Shown here piece after piece: positions 61,136 to 64,000 of a stretch of DNA of 64,000 nt. Source of the DNA: Annulohypoxylon bovei var. microspora (lineage: Eukaryota > Ascomycota > Sordariomycetes > Xylariales > Hypoxylaceae); contig MU405354.1 of NCBI GenBank assembly GCA_022836615.1, positions 1 to 64,000 of the forward strand, in the 5' to 3' direction. The position numbers were made by a program, and so were the translations under genes. Under the pieces are notes generated by a model that did no database searches, was not told the origin of the DNA, and worked only from the letters and a program-made list of their open reading frames with translations. Numbering within the stretch: the stretch's first letter is position 1; the number at the start of each line of letters is the position of its first letter.

Positions 61136-62959
61136 TCAACCTTCTAGAGGGATTAGCCTAAGAAGACACTTTTTCCCTCGGGGCTGCGCAGAGATCAACT
61201 GGTCTGACATCTCCATATCCTGAGCGGTCATGGTTGGATCAGGTACCGTGGTGAACCGCGAGTAAACATCTCTGAGCAGGATTTTCATTTCTGCTAGAGC
61301 TAGACTAATCGAAGAATCAGCATTTGCCGTTTAAAGACATACTTCTCATACGTTGGATAGTTGGCTAGACGATACTCACTGTTTTCCGATGCAGCCTCTA
61401 CCCCCGCTAGCAAAGGCGAAGAATAGTCGCTTCCTATCTAGCTCACCCGACTCTTGCAGCCAGCGATCCGGATCGAAAGTACTGGGTTGTGGGAAGACGT
61501 TTTCGTCGATGCGGTGAGCAGAGTACGCCTGGCAGCTCACTATCGCACCCTCGGGGACGAAGTAGCCGTCGATGGTCCGACCACCAGAGGGAACGTATCG
61601 CGGGAGGGACATGGGGATTGCAGGGAAGCAACGCAGCCCTTCTGATATGACCGCTTCAAGGAAGGGTAGCTTGTCGAAACCTACCTCCGGGTTGGCGAGG
61701 AGTTCCTCTTGGAGACGCCGCTGGACGTAGAACGAACGGGGCTGCGAAATCTCCCACATTAGGAAACATAATGCGTCGCCGGTGGTATCGATTCCTGCGG
61801 CCATGTGGTCAAAACTCTCGGCAGCCATGTCAATATGCTCCATGTTATAGTTCTTGTCCTGCATACGGTTCAACAAGGTAAACTGAGCAGGACCAGTCTT
61901 TGCGCTCGCGGACATGACTAGGTCATCTGCTAGAGGCGTCTCGCGTGGCCTGGCGAACAAAGACAGAACATTGCCAATTATCTTGTGGAGACTTGGGTTA
62001 TAATATTGGATAAGGCGATCTAATGCTGTCAGGAAGGGGACATAAATGGCTTTTAGGGCTTGGACTAACTCTGAAGACTGTCATCCAAGGTAACCTGCTT
62101 CATGATCTCCTCATCTTTTAGGTTACGCAGTGAATCTGAACCGTAGGGGTGAAAAAGGTGATGCGTCACACAATCAAATGCATAGTCATGTAGGCCTGTC
62201 ATGCTGTGTTAGCAAGCACGCCTTCTAAGATTAGGCTGAGACTACTATACAAATCTAAATCTCTATTAGCATAGCATTCGGCGATATGTTAGACATTTCT
62301 TGCTTACAAATATATCAAGACTTCCACCAACGGACTTCGAACACCTCTCAATAAATATTCTCGACCGTTCCTTAATTCCGTCGAGTGAACCTGGTTTTAG
62401 AACATTGGTGTTGGCATACCGGTCAGCAAGTACCCTCTTCCTCTTAGCATGCTAGGCGCAGATTAGACTCTTCCTTTATTTTAATAGCACATGAGAAAGA
62501 CATACGTCCTCTTTGTTCAGAGTGCTGAACATAGTCCTGTGATATATCTGGTGAGCTTATCTACCGCTACAAAACCTTCAACTTAAAGCATCAAGGTTGT
62601 TGGACATGGCTATTCTTAGTGATCTCTTACCTCCTGCCGTAAACTGTAAACAAGTTATAAAACTCAGTCTTGTTATAGCCACTTCCACCGCTGCCATATA
62701 TCTCCCTCACACCCTCGAGGGATGCAAATGATACTTCATTCGGTGCTATACGGACAATAGGCCCATACCTCTGGTGGAGGCTATGAACATATATCGTCCG
62801 GAGGGCATGAAATTCATGATACTTGAGAACCCAAGAGCTGAACAATGAAAACCTGGGACCAGGAAGCTTCTGTAGAGGAGAGGCTACGCATCGCCAAACG
62901 TATAAGACGAACAGGGCTAGGAATGTGGGGACTAGCAAAAAGGGGTTTAGAAGTAGCAT
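61136..62959 (-). CDS. cytochrome P450 monooxygenase, membrane-anchored
   Basis: Six exons are proposed (62959-62631, 62536-62506, 62451-62304, 62195-62070, 62019-61380, 61304-61136), giving 480 residues, a usual length. The start has a hydrophobic ER anchor (LVPTFLALFVLYVW) and the hinge KLPGP. Key marks are all present: I-helix AAGIDTTGDAL, ExxR in ISEGLR, FDPDRW, and the heme loop FASGGRGCIGKH with the cysteine ligand. It should be a microsomal monooxygenase needing P450 reductase; the substrate is unknown. The stop at 62064-62066 is removed by a 50-bp GT-AG intron that restores SLQNRLIQYY. The intron at 62303-62196 keeps frame only with a GC donor (A/GCAAGA); the nearby GT donor at 62307 breaks frame. 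Fungal relatives include secondary-metabolism and detoxification enzymes, but no biosynthetic core gene is in view. Confidence 0.82.
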
Positions 62960-64000
62960 TTCGAGTTGTTTTATAGCCCGGTTCTCTTAGCTGCGTCAAA
63001 GTATATCCAAGAGTCAATAAATTAAACAAAGAAAGAGTTGAATAGTCAGCATAAACTGTCTATCTATCTTCTGTTGACATCGACGTTACTAAATGCTAAT
63101 GGCATTTATGTAACTGGTCAAGGAGTGGGGCACGATGATAAAGAGAGGGGGCATTAGTGAGGAGCGAAGTCGCAGTGGGAACGAGACTAGAAAAGCTTCC
63201 GATGTCATTGATAGTATTTGATAGCAAGAATTGACGTTGATAGCCGAAACCCTTAAAGGATTGGTTCGGTTCGACTCAGAGTCGGGTAACATTTAAAGCT
63301 CGCCCTTTCCCTTTGTGTCTGTCCCGCTCTTACCCCGTTCACCACCTCCGCTTCCGAACATGCTGGACAACCAAGACACACCGGGAATGCTCATTTTCGC
63401 CGATGGGGGGTAGTCCTTTCCATCGACCGAAACTCGCGGCTCGCATGTGCACCACTGTTTTTCCGGAACCCCGGCAAGGGCGGCGGGAATGTGCGAGCCG
63501 CAACCCCGCCAAGACTTTCCTGCTACGATGCTGTTAATATTTCAATTATAGCGGAAGAAGAAAAAATACGGTGAATTTAAGTAGCTATGAGGTTGTATTA
63601 GGGAATTACTAACAGCAGGTCGAGCACGTTGCGCCGAAACACATCTTGGAAATTGGCTGTGAATGAGGGGATGGGATTGCGGGGTTGGTGATACTGTTGA
63701 GCTTTGATGTTCCCTTTTCTTGATAATGATTAGGTTTAGAGAGGGAGAATAAAAGAAGAGAAAAGTTAGGTCTGGGAATCTCACTAGCGAGGTGTCCGGT
63801 TTTGACTAGATGTCTTACCGGCGTTCACCTGAGGCCTCTCGGCGATGACAATCTGAGGGAGGTGTCCGAACTCTGCGATCGCCGACCTCGAACCCCGAAG
63901 TAGTGAGTGAACACGGCGGCTTCCACGTGCTCTCGCAACTTTTTTATTTCATTTTTCTAAAGACGCCGATTCACATAAATGAATAGTATATCATTTAGTT
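62960..64000. other. intergenic region at the right window edge
   Basis: This is the upstream region of the P450 gene. No gene is supported, although the window end may cut one. It includes an inverted repeat at 63436-63445/63492-63501, listed separately. Confidence 0.4.
63436..63501. repeat. 10-bp inverted repeat upstream of the P450 gene
   Basis: GCGGCTCGCA at 63436-63445 is exactly reverse-complemented by TGCGAGCCGC at 63492-63501, with a 46-bp spacer. The surroundings are GC richer than the rest of the spacer. It lies about 480-540 bases before the P450 ATG. CGG-containing inverted sites are typical of Zn2Cys6 factors, but the spacing here is long, so a regulatory role is only a guess. 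Confidence 0.5.

Noticed and set aside
62020..62069. Apparent frameshift and stop in the middle of the P450
   Set aside because: A 50-bp GT-AG intron removes the stop and restores a family-like SLQNRLIQYY join, so the gene need not be broken here.

Overview
This window reads as nuclear DNA of a filamentous ascomycete (Pezizomycotina, probably a sordariomycete). Genes are broken by short GT-AG introns, mostly about 50-80 bp with CTAAC-like branch sites. The gene set is typical of such fungi: Atg1, a Sac7-type RhoGAP, cullin-4, Gpi10, an ABCC transporter, a YDR124W-like protein and a membrane P450. Intergenic DNA is long, AT-leaning and sprinkled with (TACC)n/(GGTA)n tracts and TACCTAGGTA palindromes. 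No bacterial-style operons, CRISPR arrays, rRNA or convincing tRNA genes were seen. Exon models were built by hand from reading frame, splice motifs and family knowledge; every spliced model closes in frame.

Layout. 1-2.5 kb is a degraded patch: a coding-like remnant, a Ty3/Gypsy reverse-transcriptase scrap, and a frame-shifted, truncated acyl-protein-thioesterase-like pseudogene fused against it. 2.6-3.0 kb holds a small cysteine-rich protein (-). 3.66-4.66 kb holds a single-exon, very GC-rich Zeta-toxin-family kinase (+). 5.0-6.9 kb is a seven-exon MFS transporter of the anion:cation symporter type (-). 9.95-12.1 kb is a nine-exon AVT-type amino-acid transporter (+). 14.3-17.1 kb is a RhoGAP (-) with an internal SQVP minisatellite. 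21.7-24.9 kb is the autophagy kinase Atg1 (-). 29.2-30.7 kb is ornithine aminotransferase (-), divergent from the GPI mannosyltransferase Gpi10 at 31.9-34.0 kb (+). 34.8-37.4 kb is cullin-4 (-). At 38.5-38.7 kb there is an apparently intact 216-bp MITE-like element with perfect 34-bp terminal inverted repeats and a 5-bp target duplication, 257 bp before the start of a full-length ABCC (Ycf1/MRP-like) transporter (39.0-44.3 kb, +). 44.3-53.5 kb is a 9-kb gene-poor stretch before a YDR124W-like helical-bundle protein (53.5-55.6 kb, +). 55.6-61.1 kb is again empty. 61.1-63.0 kb is a six-exon P450 (-) needing one probable GC-AG intron.

The genes do not form one pathway. They are mostly housekeeping or signalling loci (autophagy, ubiquitin ligation, GPI anchors, arginine catabolism, Rho signalling) with membrane transporters and a P450 between. 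The accessory-looking parts are the first 4.7 kb, the MITE and the gene deserts. I did not find an obvious new multi-gene system. The best candidates for a second look are the solitary Zeta-type kinase in its GC-rich patch, the MITE-like element, the pseudogene/retroelement junction and the P450's unusual intron.
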